Notes: generated by a model from the sequence alone, not told the origin. Positions 50,716 to 59,906 are shown, counted from the stretch's first letter. The stretch is 64,000 bases of DNA from Lichenostomus cassidix (GCA_008360975.2 CM039211.1:2659295-2723294), one strand, 5' to 3'. Numbers and translations are program-made.

Positions 50716-52542
50716 ATACTGCAGCGTTTGAACTTTATTTTTTGACCAAGAAAGGTATTAAAAGAATCCTTCCTGATCTCCTTTTACAGCGGAACAGGAC
50801 AAAAGGGCCCCAGGGATTTACCGTAAACCCAAAAATTACAGGAGCAGAAAGGAACGTTTGCCATCCATGTTTCATTTCTGCATGTCCATAGCCCTAATCA
50901 TTATTACAAATAGTAGTTTGGTATATCATTGGGGAGCTCTTTAAGGTGGAGTCCACCCAGCTCTTGAAGCTAAAAAATGTTCAGCATGAGAATCCAGTTC
51001 CATTTGTTGTTAACTAAAGTAATAACTTTTAGAAATGGGTCAGGAGGAAAGGCTTTCAAGGAAATACAAATACTTAAGGGAAAAACTCATGAAGATACAT
51101 ATTTTGAATTCAACAAAATACTTAAAATTACATGTTTATGTTCGCTATCTATGAGTTCTGACGTTCATTACATATAAGTAACAGGAACTTTAGGTACAAA
51201 CAACTAAGTTCAGTTCAGAAACAGTTGTCATTTTGCAGTTCATATCACAGTTCATGATTTCCTCCCGGCTTAAACAATTTCTAGGTAATCTGATAAAGAA
51301 CAGATTTTTTTTTTCTTAGAGATGGAAGAAAAGAGTGAATTGGCCTGTGTTCAACAGTTAATTAAGCAGTATTTTTGTAGGTGTAAGCTCAAAGGAGACA
51401 AAAGCTTCAAAATGGACTAAAAAAAAGTATGCATACTTTGTCACACCTAAGAATGGTGTCTCCTGAGCCACAGACCCTTTGGCACGCATGAAACATAGAG
51501 TTCTTGCAGGAATTCCATAAGAAATGGAGGTCAAGGCACTTCTGACAACTCAGCTGCTCTTCTTTCCTCAGTGGCACATCTTCATTACAGGACTTCACAC
51601 TCCGAGGTCTCAGTTTCAGGAGGTTCTGAGTCCAGTGAAACCAATCACTGCCCAGCTGGAAGGACACCTCCAAGCTGCAGGAAGATTCCTGCCTGTCCTG
51701 CCTTTTTGAATCCTCATTTCATATTATTTATTTCAGATGTTAGTAAAAGCTAATTCTACCTATAATATATGGTTCAAGATTCATCCAAATCGGATCTTAC
51801 TTGTTTGAAAAGAGCTAAGCCAAGTTTTCACTGTATGGCTTGTTGTGCCAAAATAAAAGCCACTTACCAGATAACTCAGAGATACTTACTTTCTTTAAGA
51901 TTAACAAGTTTTAAGGAAACTTAGTACGATTTTGAGTCTTGAGATAAAATAATAATAAAAAGAAATCTATAAGGCTTGCTGTGCAAGTTTATGTAATTAG
52001 TTATAGCTAAAAGCTTAAAATATTTTTGTATTGCGTTCTTAACAGCACAAAGGAAATGGGTAATTTTCCTGCTTTCCAGAATTTTAACAACCTGCAGAAG
52101 AATTTGAAGCCCAGCTTCAAAAGTATCTAACTGCTGGATATTTAAACCATACAAATACAGAAAAAAAAAAAAAAAAACAACTCCTCTGCATATGCATTTC
52201 TCAGTATAGTCCAGAGGAGTAATAGGTAATGTAAATAACAACGTCCTGCAATAAGTGTCCCTTTGGTTGAAAGTAGTTCTTTTTTCCTTACGAAATGCTG
52301 TGGCGCATTGAGATTGTGTCACCTGGCAGGAAGACATGGGGCAGTTGAGCAAAGGGGGTGGGAATAGACATCCAGAAGGGAAACAGAAAGAGGTGAAATG
52401 AAGAAAAAGATGGTGCAAAACTGATTGGCCTTGACTGGACAAGATTTCCCAACAAGCACAGGCAAAATGAGATGGACAAAAACTCTTATTTGCTGACCTG
52501 AGACTCACAAGTACACAACCTACTTCTGAAACCTTTCTCCTT
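50716..52542. other. Non-coding AT-rich DNA
   Basis: No gene is recognised. A 195-codon minus-strand frame (52,508-51,921) spans an A17 tract (about 52,160-52,177) and has no recognisable domain. It is probably accidental. Confidence 0.45.
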
Positions 52543-52576
52543 CTAAGTTACAAGAGAAAGAGTTACTTCGATATTG

Positions 52577-52860
52577 TGGTGGTTTTCCTTAACCCAGAAC
52601 ATCAGCAAGGTATCGTTGCCATCTAAGAGAAATACAAACTCTCCCAGATCTGTTGTGGGAGGCCTGAACAAGTGTCTGAGGGCCTGAACAAGCTCCAGCT
52701 CCCCAGCCAAGGCTCCCTCCTCGCTCTCTTGTTGTGCCGTGACAGAACCCGTTTCTGCCTCCTGCTGCTGCTGCTCATTGCTGGCCTGGGCTCCCAGCGG
52801 GGCAGGTGAAGGGCTGGGGGCTGTGAGTTGGGCCTTGCCTTGTCCTGCTCCATGGCTCAC
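52577..52860 (-). CDS. Exon-like ORF, duplicated-gene copy A (unidentified)
   Basis: A minus-strand frame that I do not recognise. It reads a glutamine- and glutamate-rich stretch (APLGAQASNEQQQQEAETGS), then 'GELELVQALRHLFRPP' and 'GEFVFLLDGNDTLLMFW', and meets a possible splice donor (tgg/gttaag) at about 52,590, so the true exon may end there. Copy B at 54.5-54.7 kb shares the first part. A one-base indel near 52,815 puts the upstream 'MEQDKARPNSQPP' of this copy in another frame, so copy A is probably disrupted at its start. Nothing shows function. It may belong to a multicopy bird gene family or to a retroelement gag. Confidence 0.35.
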
Positions 52861-53030
52861 ACCTGCAGCACAGACGAATCTTGGGAGCTGTTTGCTGCTG
52901 CCACGGTGGCTCTCCTGGGACTGGCCATGGCAGGGCCCTGCAGTGCCCCTTGGATACCCTCAGCCAGGCCGGGGCTCTCTGATATCACAAGAGGCTTTGG
53001 GCATCGTCATGTCCCTCATCACAGAGTGAG
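52691..53030 (+). repeat. Duplicated segment, copy A
   Basis: About 340 bp with high identity to 54,575-54,920. It shares long blocks such as 'gctcccagcggggcaggtga' (copy B has c for t) and 'gcagggccctgcagtgcccc'. It includes the exon-like N-terminus described above. The two copies are in the same orientation, about 1.9 kb apart. Confidence 0.9.
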
Positions 53031-53927
53031 GGCCCTGACACAAAGCGCCCGTGTCCCAAAGGGCCACCCGTGGCCATCCTGCAACAGGCGCAACCAGAGC
53101 AGGTGGCGTGGAGAGGAGCAGCCTCTGGACTGGTGGGCTTCTAGCCCTTTGTTCTTCATCCTTTTATTATTATTCCTATTTTTCTTTTTGTGTGTTTGGG
53201 AAGGTTTTGTGGTTTCCAGCAGGGGAGGTGTTGATGCAATCTGAGGACCAGTTCTTCCTGGACTGAGAGAGCAGGCCTTGGAAGGAGCTCCAGCAGGGAG
53301 GAAGGTGCTGGAGTCACCGTGTCTGGCAGAGGGAAGAGTGGCGTGTGTGTGGCCCTTGGGGCCATGGTGTTGAGGTGATGATGCTGCTGTCAGGCTGAAA
53401 GCTGCACTGGCTGGCTCTGCAGGTCTCTTCCCAGCTGGATGATGGGCTGGGATGCAACGCTGAGCCCCCGGCACCGAGCATCCCCATGGTGCTGCCAGGC
53501 CAAGGCTGCCCGTGCGGCTCCCTCATGGTGCCTCATGGGCAGTCTGGCCCAGCTGCCATCTGCAGGCCCGGCCCGGGGCTCGCCGTGGGCGCTAATCCTG
53601 CGGTGGTGCTGCTGGGCAGGGGTAGTGGAACAGCCCCCGCGACGCCTGCCTGAAGCATGAGGTACGCTTCTTGTGGGGAAGTGGCTGGTGGCTCAGGGCC
53701 TGGGCTCCCGGCTGGGCTGCCCTGGGGCTGGGGGGCTGTGCGGGGCAGGCTGTGGGCTCTCGGGCCCTGCCTTGGGCACCTGTTGGGCCACGGTGGGAGA
53801 GGCCCCGTGTGCCATGGTGCCTCGGGCTTCCAGAAGGGCAACCATGGCCCAGATAGGCTCTCAGGGGTGCGACACTAGTGACAGGTGCTCAACCCAAGCC
53901 TCCCACAGAAAGGCACAGGGAGCTCAC
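53031..53927 (-). other. GC-rich interval, possible intron and exons of the copy A gene
   Basis: GC-rich DNA between two exon-like frames. The minus-strand frame at 53,841-53,533 contains 'SPQEAYLMLQAGVAG' and a proline/serine-rich stretch, which could be another exon. A T-rich patch lies at 53,155-53,200. No domain is recognised and I cannot define splice sites with confidence. Confidence 0.3.
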
Positions 53928-54078
53928 CTGCTGTCCTAAGTGCCGCTCTTTGCTGCTTGGCTGCTGCTGCTTCTTCCTCCTGCATTTCCAGGAGGCTCAC
54001 ACTTTGCCATTCAATGTCCTCCTGCAGCTCGTCGCTCGTGTCTCCTGAGCTGCGTTCCGTCAGCTCTGGTTGTTCCCT
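53928..54078 (-). CDS. Exon-like ORF with splice donor (unidentified)
   Basis: About 150 nt open on the minus strand, ending at a good splice donor (gcag/gtgagc, exon end at 53,928). The predicted peptide is acidic and helical, including 'SDELQEDIEWQSVSLLEMQE' followed by a run of glutamates and alanines and 'KQQRAA'. Such composition suggests a coiled coil, and it is unlike the noise frames nearby. The upstream end coincides with the border of the LTR-like block at about 54,080, so the exon may be truncated by that insertion. I do not recognise the family. Confidence 0.4.
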
Positions 54079-54080
54079 GT

Positions 54081-54450
54081 TGTAGTGTGCTTATGCTGTT
54101 CTGGAGACTTCTCCTTACCAGAAACCTGTACCATCCCATGCTGTAATCTTACTGGTTTACCCCTTTCTCCTCCCTGGCTCCTCCCCTCTGGCTTCCTCTA
54201 GTTGGTTCTTCTGAGTAACCATGCCTCTGTTCCCTCTCCTGATAACCTGCTGAGGGAGCCTCCCTCGAGGTTCACCATCTTGGCTTTCCAGCACCCCAAA
54301 CCCTCCTCCGCCTCTCCGTCCCTCTCCACCCTCCTCTGACCCTCGACTGTGGACCTTAATAAATCCCTGGAAAGTTCAGATTGTGATCCTGCATTTCTTC
54401 CATCGCCACACCTTCACGGAGTCTCGCGTCCCCTGCAGCTCCACTGCCTG
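54081..54450 (+). mobile_element. LTR-like block
   Basis: Begins 'tgttgtagtgtgcttatgct' and contains pyrimidine-rich sequence, then 'ccttaataaatccctgg' (AATAAA near 54,357) about 280 bp in, and ends around 'cgtcccctgca'. Size (about 370 bp), TG...CA ends and AATAAA position fit a plus-strand solo LTR. No target-site duplication is evident, and no clear TATA box is seen. It lies between the exon-like ORF at 53.93-54.08 kb and duplicate copy B. Confidence 0.4.
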
Positions 54451-54738
54451 CTACAGCCACGTGTCTGCCTGGCGTGTTCTGGCCACAGGCGGCCCCCTCC
54501 ACATTGCGGCGTGGGGTGGCCGTTTGTGAATCATGATACCGCGTTGCCGCAGTTCCCCATGGTCATACTGGGGAAGCTCCAGCTCCCGAGCCAAGGCTCT
54601 CTCCTCGGTCTCTCGTTGTGCCATGATAGAACCCCTCTCTACCTCCTGCTGCTGCTGCTCACTGCTGGCCTGGGCTCCCAGCGGGGCAGGCGAGGGGCTG
54701 GGGGGCTGTGAGTTGGGCCTTGCCTTGTCCTGCTCCAT
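54451..54738 (-). CDS. Exon-like ORF, duplicated-gene copy B (unidentified)
   Basis: A 95-codon minus-strand frame starting 'MEQDKARPNSQPP', then a proline/serine-rich and Q4-containing linker (APLGAQASSEQQQQEVERGS) and 'AQRETEERALARELELPQY'. It is the in-frame counterpart of the copy A exon. After about residue 60 it diverges from copy A. Paralogue-like conservation of the peptide across two copies that differ at many bases hints at a real coding sequence, but no known domain is visible. Confidence 0.35.
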   Translation of the reverse strand: MEQDKARPNSQPPSPSPAPLGAQASSEQQQQEVERGSIMAQRETEERALARELELPQYDHGELRQRGIMIHKRPPHAAMWRGPPVARTRQADTWL

Positions 54739-54920
54739 GGCTCACACCTGCAGTACGGACGAGTCCCAGGAGATGCTTGCTGCTGCCACGGCGGCTCTCC
54801 TGGGTCTGGCCACGGCAGGGCCCTGCAGTGCCCCTTGGTGATACCGTCAGCCAGAGCGGGGCTTTCTGATGTCACAAGGGCCTTTGGGCACCATCATGTT
54901 CCTCATCATAGAGAGGAGGG
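54575..54920 (+). repeat. Duplicated segment, copy B
   Basis: About 346 bp matching 52,691-53,030. Its right edge abuts the ERVL LTR at 54,921 exactly, so the ERVL insertion, or a recombination at its border, truncated this copy. Confidence 0.9.
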
Positions 54921-55467
54921 TGTCTCGGTTTGGGAGACAAAGGTGTTCAGGAGGAAAGTGGATAAAAAAAAGGAGACTGCTAACATGGAAAAACTAAGCT
55001 ATGTATTAACACAAAATGAAAGTGGGAGGAACAAAGATAACAAAGTAGGAAAGGGATGCCTGCAAGGAGCTGATGATGTAGTGGGTGGAGCTGGTGGATC
55101 TTGGTGACTCTGCCTCCTCAGTCACGGGCATGGTGTTCCTCACACCTCAGACCAACCGGGGCCACCCCCAGGCTCCCTGGGCTGGAGAGACAGGAAGGAG
55201 GGTAGGGAGACCAGGGAGAGGGCAAGGAAAAACAAACAAAACGTGTTTCAAAACTAGCACAGGGCAGAGAGCTGTCCCCTCACAAAAGTCTTGGTTGAGA
55301 TCTGCCAACCTGCCACCTCTCTTGAGAGCTGTTGACCTCCTGGCCATTGGGCCGAGCTGCTTTTATAGCTGCCTTGCAACTCCGGGTCTGTCTTAAAGGT
55401 ACAGTGGCAGTGGGCATTTAGCAGGCAGGTAAGGAATAAAGTGGTTTCATAATGCCAGCCCAGGACA
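54921..55467 (-). mobile_element. ERVL-type 3' LTR
   Basis: 547 bp with TG...CA ends: minus strand starts TGTCCTGGGCTGGC and ends AACCGAGACA. A TATA box (tataaaa, complement of 55,361-55,367) lies about 100 bp from the start, and a polypurine tract directly precedes the LTR. I see no perfect AATAAA; 'ttaata' near the end may serve. An ERVL pol remnant lies upstream on the same strand, so this is the 3' LTR of that provirus. Confidence 0.7.
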
Positions 55468-55488
55468 TTCCATCTCTTACTCCTTACC
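55468..55488 (-). other. ERVL polypurine tract
   Basis: Minus strand 'ggtaaggagtaagagatgga' immediately upstream of the LTR start. It is mostly purine and placed exactly where the plus-strand primer should be, which fixes the LTR orientation and its first base. Confidence 0.65.
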
Positions 55489-55554
55489 GTTGGCTTAATG
55501 CCCAAATTAATACAGTTCTATTCTAACTACAAACATTTATGCATGTATATACAG

Positions 55555-56250
55555 TTATATACAGACAGTGGCAGCAACATTCAACAAATACTGATACACG
55601 TCTATATACAGACAGTCCAATGCTGCATTTCTCCAAGTGGTGATGACATACAGTAGATGTTCTGGAGCCTCACCCTTTTCCAGTGCAGTTTGGGTCAGTC
55701 CCTGGCAGATGGTGGGACTGTGCTTCCACGCCTGGGGCAGTTGGTTCCACGTGTACTGCACACCCCTCCAGGTGAAAGCAAACTGAAGTCTGCACTCTGC
55801 TGCCAGAGGAATGGAGAAAAACGCTTTCACAATATTGACAGTGGCATACGATTTCGCTGCCTTGGGCTCTAGCTTGTACTGGAGCTCCCAGCATGTCTGG
55901 CACAGCAGCACTCAGAGGTGGAGTCACCTCTTTCAAGCCACGATAATCCACTGTCAATCTCTGTTCCCTCTCAGACTTGCACACAGGCTAGATGGGGCTG
56001 TTGAAGGGTGAATGGGTCTTGCTGACCACCCCTTGGCTCTCCAGCGCATGGATCAGTTTGTGGATGGGAATCACAGTGTTGCAGTCCCTGAGTTCGTGGA
56101 CCTCGGCCCTTGTCAGCCAGGCAAGTAGCCGGCCTCAGGCAATACGGAGCTTCTCGGGTAAGCTTGGCAGAGAGGCACGGGCGCAAGGAAAAATTCACAC
56201 AAAGCCGCCTGCATTGACCCTAAAAGCTCGAGTTTCTGGGGTTCTGATGC
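55555..56250 (-). pseudogene. pol: ERVL-like pol: reverse transcriptase fragment
   Basis: A decayed minus-strand RT of the ERVL type. In order, the upstream frame has 'THSPFNSPI', a stop (TAG at about 56,000, from a Trp codon), then 'REQRLTVDYRGLKEVTPPLS'. A frameshift near 55,900 leads into the next frame with 'FFSIPLAAECRLQFAFTW', 'YTWNQLPQAWKHSPTICQG' and 'ALEKGEAPEHLLYV'. The usual Gly after LPQ is Ala, and the YxDD catalytic loop is replaced by YVIT followed by unrelated sequence. The remainder of pol is gone, and the 3' LTR follows within about 90 bp. It cannot encode an active enzyme. Confidence 0.8.
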
Positions 56251-56574
56251 CAAGTTTCCCAAATCAGAATTGCCCCACTCATCCCAGTTCGTTACCGGTC
56301 TGGGCTAAGTCGCGAGCATGCCTGAGTATGGGAACTCGCCCTGTCTCAGAGGAATGCCAACTAAACATGTGCTCATTGGGTCCTCTGCCCGATCCATTGC
56401 CAAGCACAACCCCTTTTGGTGGAGGGTTTTTGCTGGAGCAGTCTGAACATTGATTTTTGGTTGCAGCACAATCCACACAGTGGCTGTAGTGCAAGGTTCC
56501 AGGTGAAAACAATGGCAGCAAGACTTCTCGCGAGGCTCATTGTGGCGGTGATAGCTGTAAATAGACATAAACAA
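56230..56574 (-). pseudogene. env: ERV-A env, N-terminal SU remnant
   Basis: Downstream of the ERV-A integrase, a minus-strand frame reads 'LCLAMDRAEDPMSTCLVGIP' followed by 'LRQGEF'. This closely parallels the start of the ERV-B surface protein at 63.7 kb (same C-x-S/A...STxLVGIP pattern). Stops interrupt it near 56,305, and env ends where the ERVL pol fragment begins at about 56.25 kb. No TM part remains. Confidence 0.6.
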
Positions 56575-56692
56575 TTAAAACTTTCTGGAGAAAGGATGTG
56601 GGAAAAGGAAAACTGGGCTGAAATCCTCAGTTACTTGTGGAGAAGGGAAATCAAAATTAAAGCATAGGTATATGATTCGGGGGGAATTTTTT
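56575..56692. other. ERV-A pol-env junction
   Basis: Short stretch between the integrase stop and the recognisable env remnant, with a C-rich minus strand near 56,680 opposite 'cggggggaattttttt'. It may hold the env splice acceptor and signal peptide region, but neither is clear. Confidence 0.35.
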
Positions 56693-57660
56693 TTAGATGA
56701 TTACAGTCAGGGGGTTTCCTTTAAGTTTTTTATGTTTCCATCCCATAAAGTTTAGTAGTGTCCAGTCCGGCTTATAACGTCTGTGGGCGAAATGGGCCTT
56801 TTTCTTTTCATCGGCAGCTGTGTAGGGCTTGACCCATTTCCCCGGGATCCATTTGGGCCCAGAGGGGGTGGATACGCACGCATACCCACAGCCCCAAGTC
56901 ACTAGTGGGAAAGGCCCTTGAACCTTCAATGATTCTGGATCCCTAACTAAAACTGGGGGCTCTATCTTCAGTTTCCCCCTCTTGTCATTGATGAAACGCT
57001 TGAACACAGGCGGGAGGGGTTTATCATATGAGTTACTAAGGAGATTTGTTGTGTATAAAGCTTTAGAAAGTCTCATGTGGGGAGTCGTCACTTGACTTCC
57101 TCCACTTGGGCGAGCTAGAGTGGTCTTGAGCGTCCGATGTGCTCGCTCGATGATCGCCTGTCCTGTGGGGGAGTGAGGGATACCCGTAATGTGGGATACC
57201 CCCCAGTCATTTAGGAAATCTCTAAGTTTGGCTGATGTATAGGCCGGTCCATTGTCCATTTTGATTTGCTGTGGTACCCCCAACGTGGCGAATGCCAGGA
57301 GCGCCAGGTGGTTGATACAGTCCCTGGCTTTCTCCCCGGCATGGTCTGATGCGAAGATTGCTCCAGAGAAGCTGTCAGTGGAGACGTGGATGTATTTGGG
57401 ACGTCTGAACTAGGGGAGATGTGTCATGTCTGTTTGCCAAATCTGGCAATTCTCTGTCCCTCTGGGGTTCACTCCTGCAAGGTATGCGGGCAATTGATGG
57501 CTGGAACAGTTTGGGCATGTATGAATGATACCACGTGCCTGATCCTTTGAAATGCCAAACATGCGAACTAAAGCCGCACTGTTTTGGTGGAACAACCCGT
57601 GGCTTAACTTCGCTTGCTGAAAAATATCTGGTGTATTGGGTTTCAGTGTGGAAGCCGCCA
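56693..57660 (-). pseudogene. pol: ERV-A integrase (one stop codon)
   Basis: The betaretrovirus-type integrase is nearly complete. The N-terminal zinc-binding part shows 'LSHGLFHQNSAAL' and 'CPNC'. An in-frame TAG at 57,410-57,412 follows 'QTDMTHLP'. The same frame then continues with 'VSTDSFSGAIF' (first catalytic Asp), 'MDNGPAYTS' (second) and 'GQAIIERAHRTLK' (Glu). Counted in the second ORF, Asp10 and Glu46 give the canonical D-X35-E spacing. The C-terminal part has 'WIPGKWVKPY', typical of the SH3-like DNA-binding domain. All three catalytic residues survive, so the single stop is the main visible lesion. Confidence 0.9.
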
Positions 57661-58075
57661 GGGTATCTGCCTGTCGGTTGCTCTCAGCTATGGGTCCTGG
57701 CAGGTCAGAGTGTGCCCATACGTGCATAACAAAGTAAGGTTGCTCCTGGTGCTCAAGGGCTTCAGTGAGCCTCAGGAGCGAGTTAAACACAGTTAGATTT
57801 GATGTTTCTTTTAGGGCCGAATTTTCCGCCCTCAGTGTGACTCCTGCCACATAGGCAGAGTTGGTTATTAGGTTGAAAGGCTCTGGGAATTTCTCAAAGG
57901 CTCTCACCACTGCCGCCAGTTCCGCAACCTGAGCTGGTCCCTTGACCACTTAGACATCGGCCTCCCACTGCCGAGTCTTGGGATCCGTCCAAGTCATGAC
58001 TGACTTGTGGGATGACCTCGAGCCGTCAGTGCAAATGGTAAGACGATCCTTGAGGGGCTGCTTTGAGAGCAGTGG
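57661..58075 (-). pseudogene. pol: ERV-A RNase H domain (inactivated)
   Basis: The minus-strand frame runs from 'LTICTDGSRSS' (first catalytic Asp kept) through a TAA stop at about 57,950-57,952 to 'GPAQVAELAAVVRAFEKFPE' (catalytic Glu kept), then 'LITNSAYVAGV' (57,860-57,862), where the expected catalytic Asp is Asn. 'HSDLPGPIAESNRQAD' gives the last Asp. The domain joins integrase directly, in the usual pol order. Confidence 0.85.
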
Positions 58076-58564
58076 TTTAGGGACCAGATTGAATTCTGCA
58101 TTAAATAATTTATGGTTTTTGTGTCCTGATTAAATTTTTCCCAAAAAGCTTTCAAGGGCGTACTGCAATGGTTCACATGTTTTGACTAGAAACTCTAGAT
58201 TGTCCGAATGGAAGGGCACTTGGATCCACGTAAAATCCTGTCCTGTGAGGGCCCTTAGCCTCAACCTTGCCTTTTTTATTATTTTTGCGGAGAGTTCCTG
58301 GGGGATTGTCAGCATTTTGGCCAATTGGTGGGGTAGAAACACCCACTCAATTATCATGAGAGGGTCCTTCTGAGCAGAGTCCCATTGATAAATGAGCCCA
58401 CGCATAAACTGCTTCTCTCCCGATATGATAAGCTTAAATGGGAGTGAGGGCTCATACTGATGGGCCTGCTTCTTTGTGATGGCTTCTTGGACATAAGTGA
58501 TGCACTGCCTCACCTCTGGTGTCAACTGGCGAGGGGAGTCCAAGTCTCCTTTTCCCCTTAACAA
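58076..58564 (-). pseudogene. pol: ERV-A RT thumb/connection region
   Basis: A minus-strand frame with 'RGKGDLDSPRQLTPE', 'YEPSLPFKLIISGEKQFMRG', 'IEWVFLPHQL' and 'IQVPFHSDNLEFLV', which are hallmark stretches of betaretrovirus-like RT thumb and connection domains. It is one frame off the palm ORF because of an indel in a T-run near 58,560-58,575, and it ends in a TAA at about 58,130 before re-opening in the same frame towards RNase H. Confidence 0.85.
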
Positions 58565-59402
58565 GTTAAAAAGGGGTCCATCTTTTCAGTAGTGATCCCT
58601 GACAAGGGACGGACGCAATTGATTGACCCACAGAGTTGGTGTAGGTCTCTGAGGGTTTTCGGTTTGTTAGCAATTTTTAATTTTTGAGGGACAGTTGTCC
58701 TGTCCGGAACAGTCAGTCCGAAGTATTTCACTGGTGCCATGTGCTGGACTTTGTCTGGTCTTATTGTGAAGCCAGCTTGAACTAGTGTATCTGAGAGTAA
58801 CTTTAGAGCATGTTGCACCTCTTCTGTAGTAGGGGCACAGAACAGGATATCAGCCATGTAATGGATGATTTTGACGTTTGGGGACCGCTTCCTCACAGGG
58901 GAGAGAACTTTGTCAATATACCATTGACAAATGGTGGGCGAGTTCTTTATCCCCTGTGGGAGAACGGTCCACTGATATCTTTTCATTGGGGCCTTATTAT
59001 TTGGTGAGGGTACTGAAAAGGCAAACTTGGGTGAATCGGCTGGATGTAGTGGAATATGAAGGAACGCGTCTTTCAGGTCGATCACCACGAGTTTCCAATC
59101 TCTGGGGAGCATTGCCAGCAATGGTAGGCTGGGCTGCAAGGGATTCATGTCCTCCATGACTGCATTGATCGCTCACAAGTCATGGAGGAGCCTCCACTCA
59201 TCTCTGCCCTCCTTTTGGATGACAAAGATGGGGGATTTCCAAGGGCTGGTAGATGGTACAATCCGTCCCTTGGACAACTGCTCCTCAACGAGGGACTGGA
59301 GCACGTTTAATTTATCTCCCATCAAGGGCCATTGATCCACCCACACAAGATCTTTCATGAGCCAGTTGAGCTGCGGAGTGGCACGCTCATTAATGGCCCT
59401 GC
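58558..59402 (-). pseudogene. pol: ERV-A reverse transcriptase fingers/palm (YMDD to YMAD)
   Basis: In the frame entered after the frameshift site: 'NERATPQLNWL', 'VDQWPLMGDKLNVL', 'PSTSPWKSPIFVIQKEG', then a TGA stop (about 59,170) where the family has Arg. The frame resumes with 'VVIDLKDAFLHIPLHP' (first catalytic Asp present) and 'VLPQGIKNSPTICQ', then 'HYMADILFC'. The central YMDD motif reads YMAD: codon GCT at 58,852-58,854 replaces GAT. The enzyme is therefore inactive even apart from the stop and the later frameshift. Confidence 0.93.
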
Positions 59403-59901
59403 CTAAAAATTTTGAGGTTTTGATGGGATGTGTATGTGTGCCCCCGTCTGAGAGAGCAGGTCCCGTCTGCAGAGATTGAACGGTACGTCCATAACATATG
59501 GATGCACACGTGCCTGTACCCCTTCAGTGTTTGTCAGAACCACCTCTTTCGCGCTCTGATGAGCAAGCGCATTTCCCCCCACACCCTCAGTAGGACATGT
59601 GGATGGCCTGAGTGGTACATGTTCAGGCCACACGCTGTGGGACAGGATGGTAACGTTCGCACCCGTGTTGACCAGTCCATTTAAAGTCTTGTCACAGTCA
59701 GTGTCCGAAAATTTGGATGCCATATAAGGCCTGTCACTGCCCACTTGTTGGGTCCAAAAAGCGTGTAGGAATGAGGGGTCCAGCAACGACGAGTCGACCT
59801 GAGGGTCGCTGGGCAGGAATGATGGTGTGTCCATAGAGAAATCGCTTGATGAGATGGAGCTCTCACTCATCCAAGTTGAGACGACAGTTACATTCTGGTG
59901 C
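59403..59901 (-). pseudogene. pro: ERV-A protease region (DTG to NTG)
   Basis: An open minus-strand frame of about 166 codons whose start lies in the solo LTR's target duplication, so the original start was upstream. The catalytic triad of retroviral aspartic protease, normally D-T/S-G, reads 'LVNTGANVTIL' (Asn at about residue 79; codon at 59,667-59,669). The C-terminal 'RRDLLSQTGA' matches the usual G-R-D/N-L-L helix, with Arg replacing the Gly. The frame ends in a TAG at 59,403-59,405 directly after the frameshift heptamer. The reading frame is intact but the enzyme should be dead. Confidence 0.88.
59406..59412 (-). promoter_or_regulatory. -1 ribosomal frameshift site, PR/pol
   Basis: Minus strand heptamer A AAT TTT, in the protease frame as caA-AAT-TTT, immediately before the TAG stop. 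It fits X-XXY-YYZ and is, as I recall, the same heptamer used at the pro-pol junction of Mason-Pfizer-type betaretroviruses. A -1 slip enters a frame that stays open through the start of RT to the TGA near 59,170. Downstream, 'ggca...tgcc' and 'tgagc...gctca' complementary pairs overlap in a way that could form a pseudoknot. Confidence 0.8.
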
Positions 59902-59906
59902 ATCGC
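59902..59906 (+). repeat. 5-bp target duplication of the nested solo LTR, left
   Basis: 'atcgc' directly before the LTR terminus tgttatg; the same five bases follow the other LTR end at 60,707-60,711. Confidence 0.85.

Noticed and set aside
50028..50716. Overlapping frames of 130-220 codons on both strands of the CpG island
   Set aside because: They exist in several frames at once, which is expected from GC-rich, stop-poor DNA. None shows a domain, and they overlap a TATA-AATAAA module.
51921..52508. 195-codon minus-strand ORF
   Set aside because: It passes through an A17 tract giving a run of phenylalanines and has no recognisable domain or codon pattern; AT-rich chance frame.
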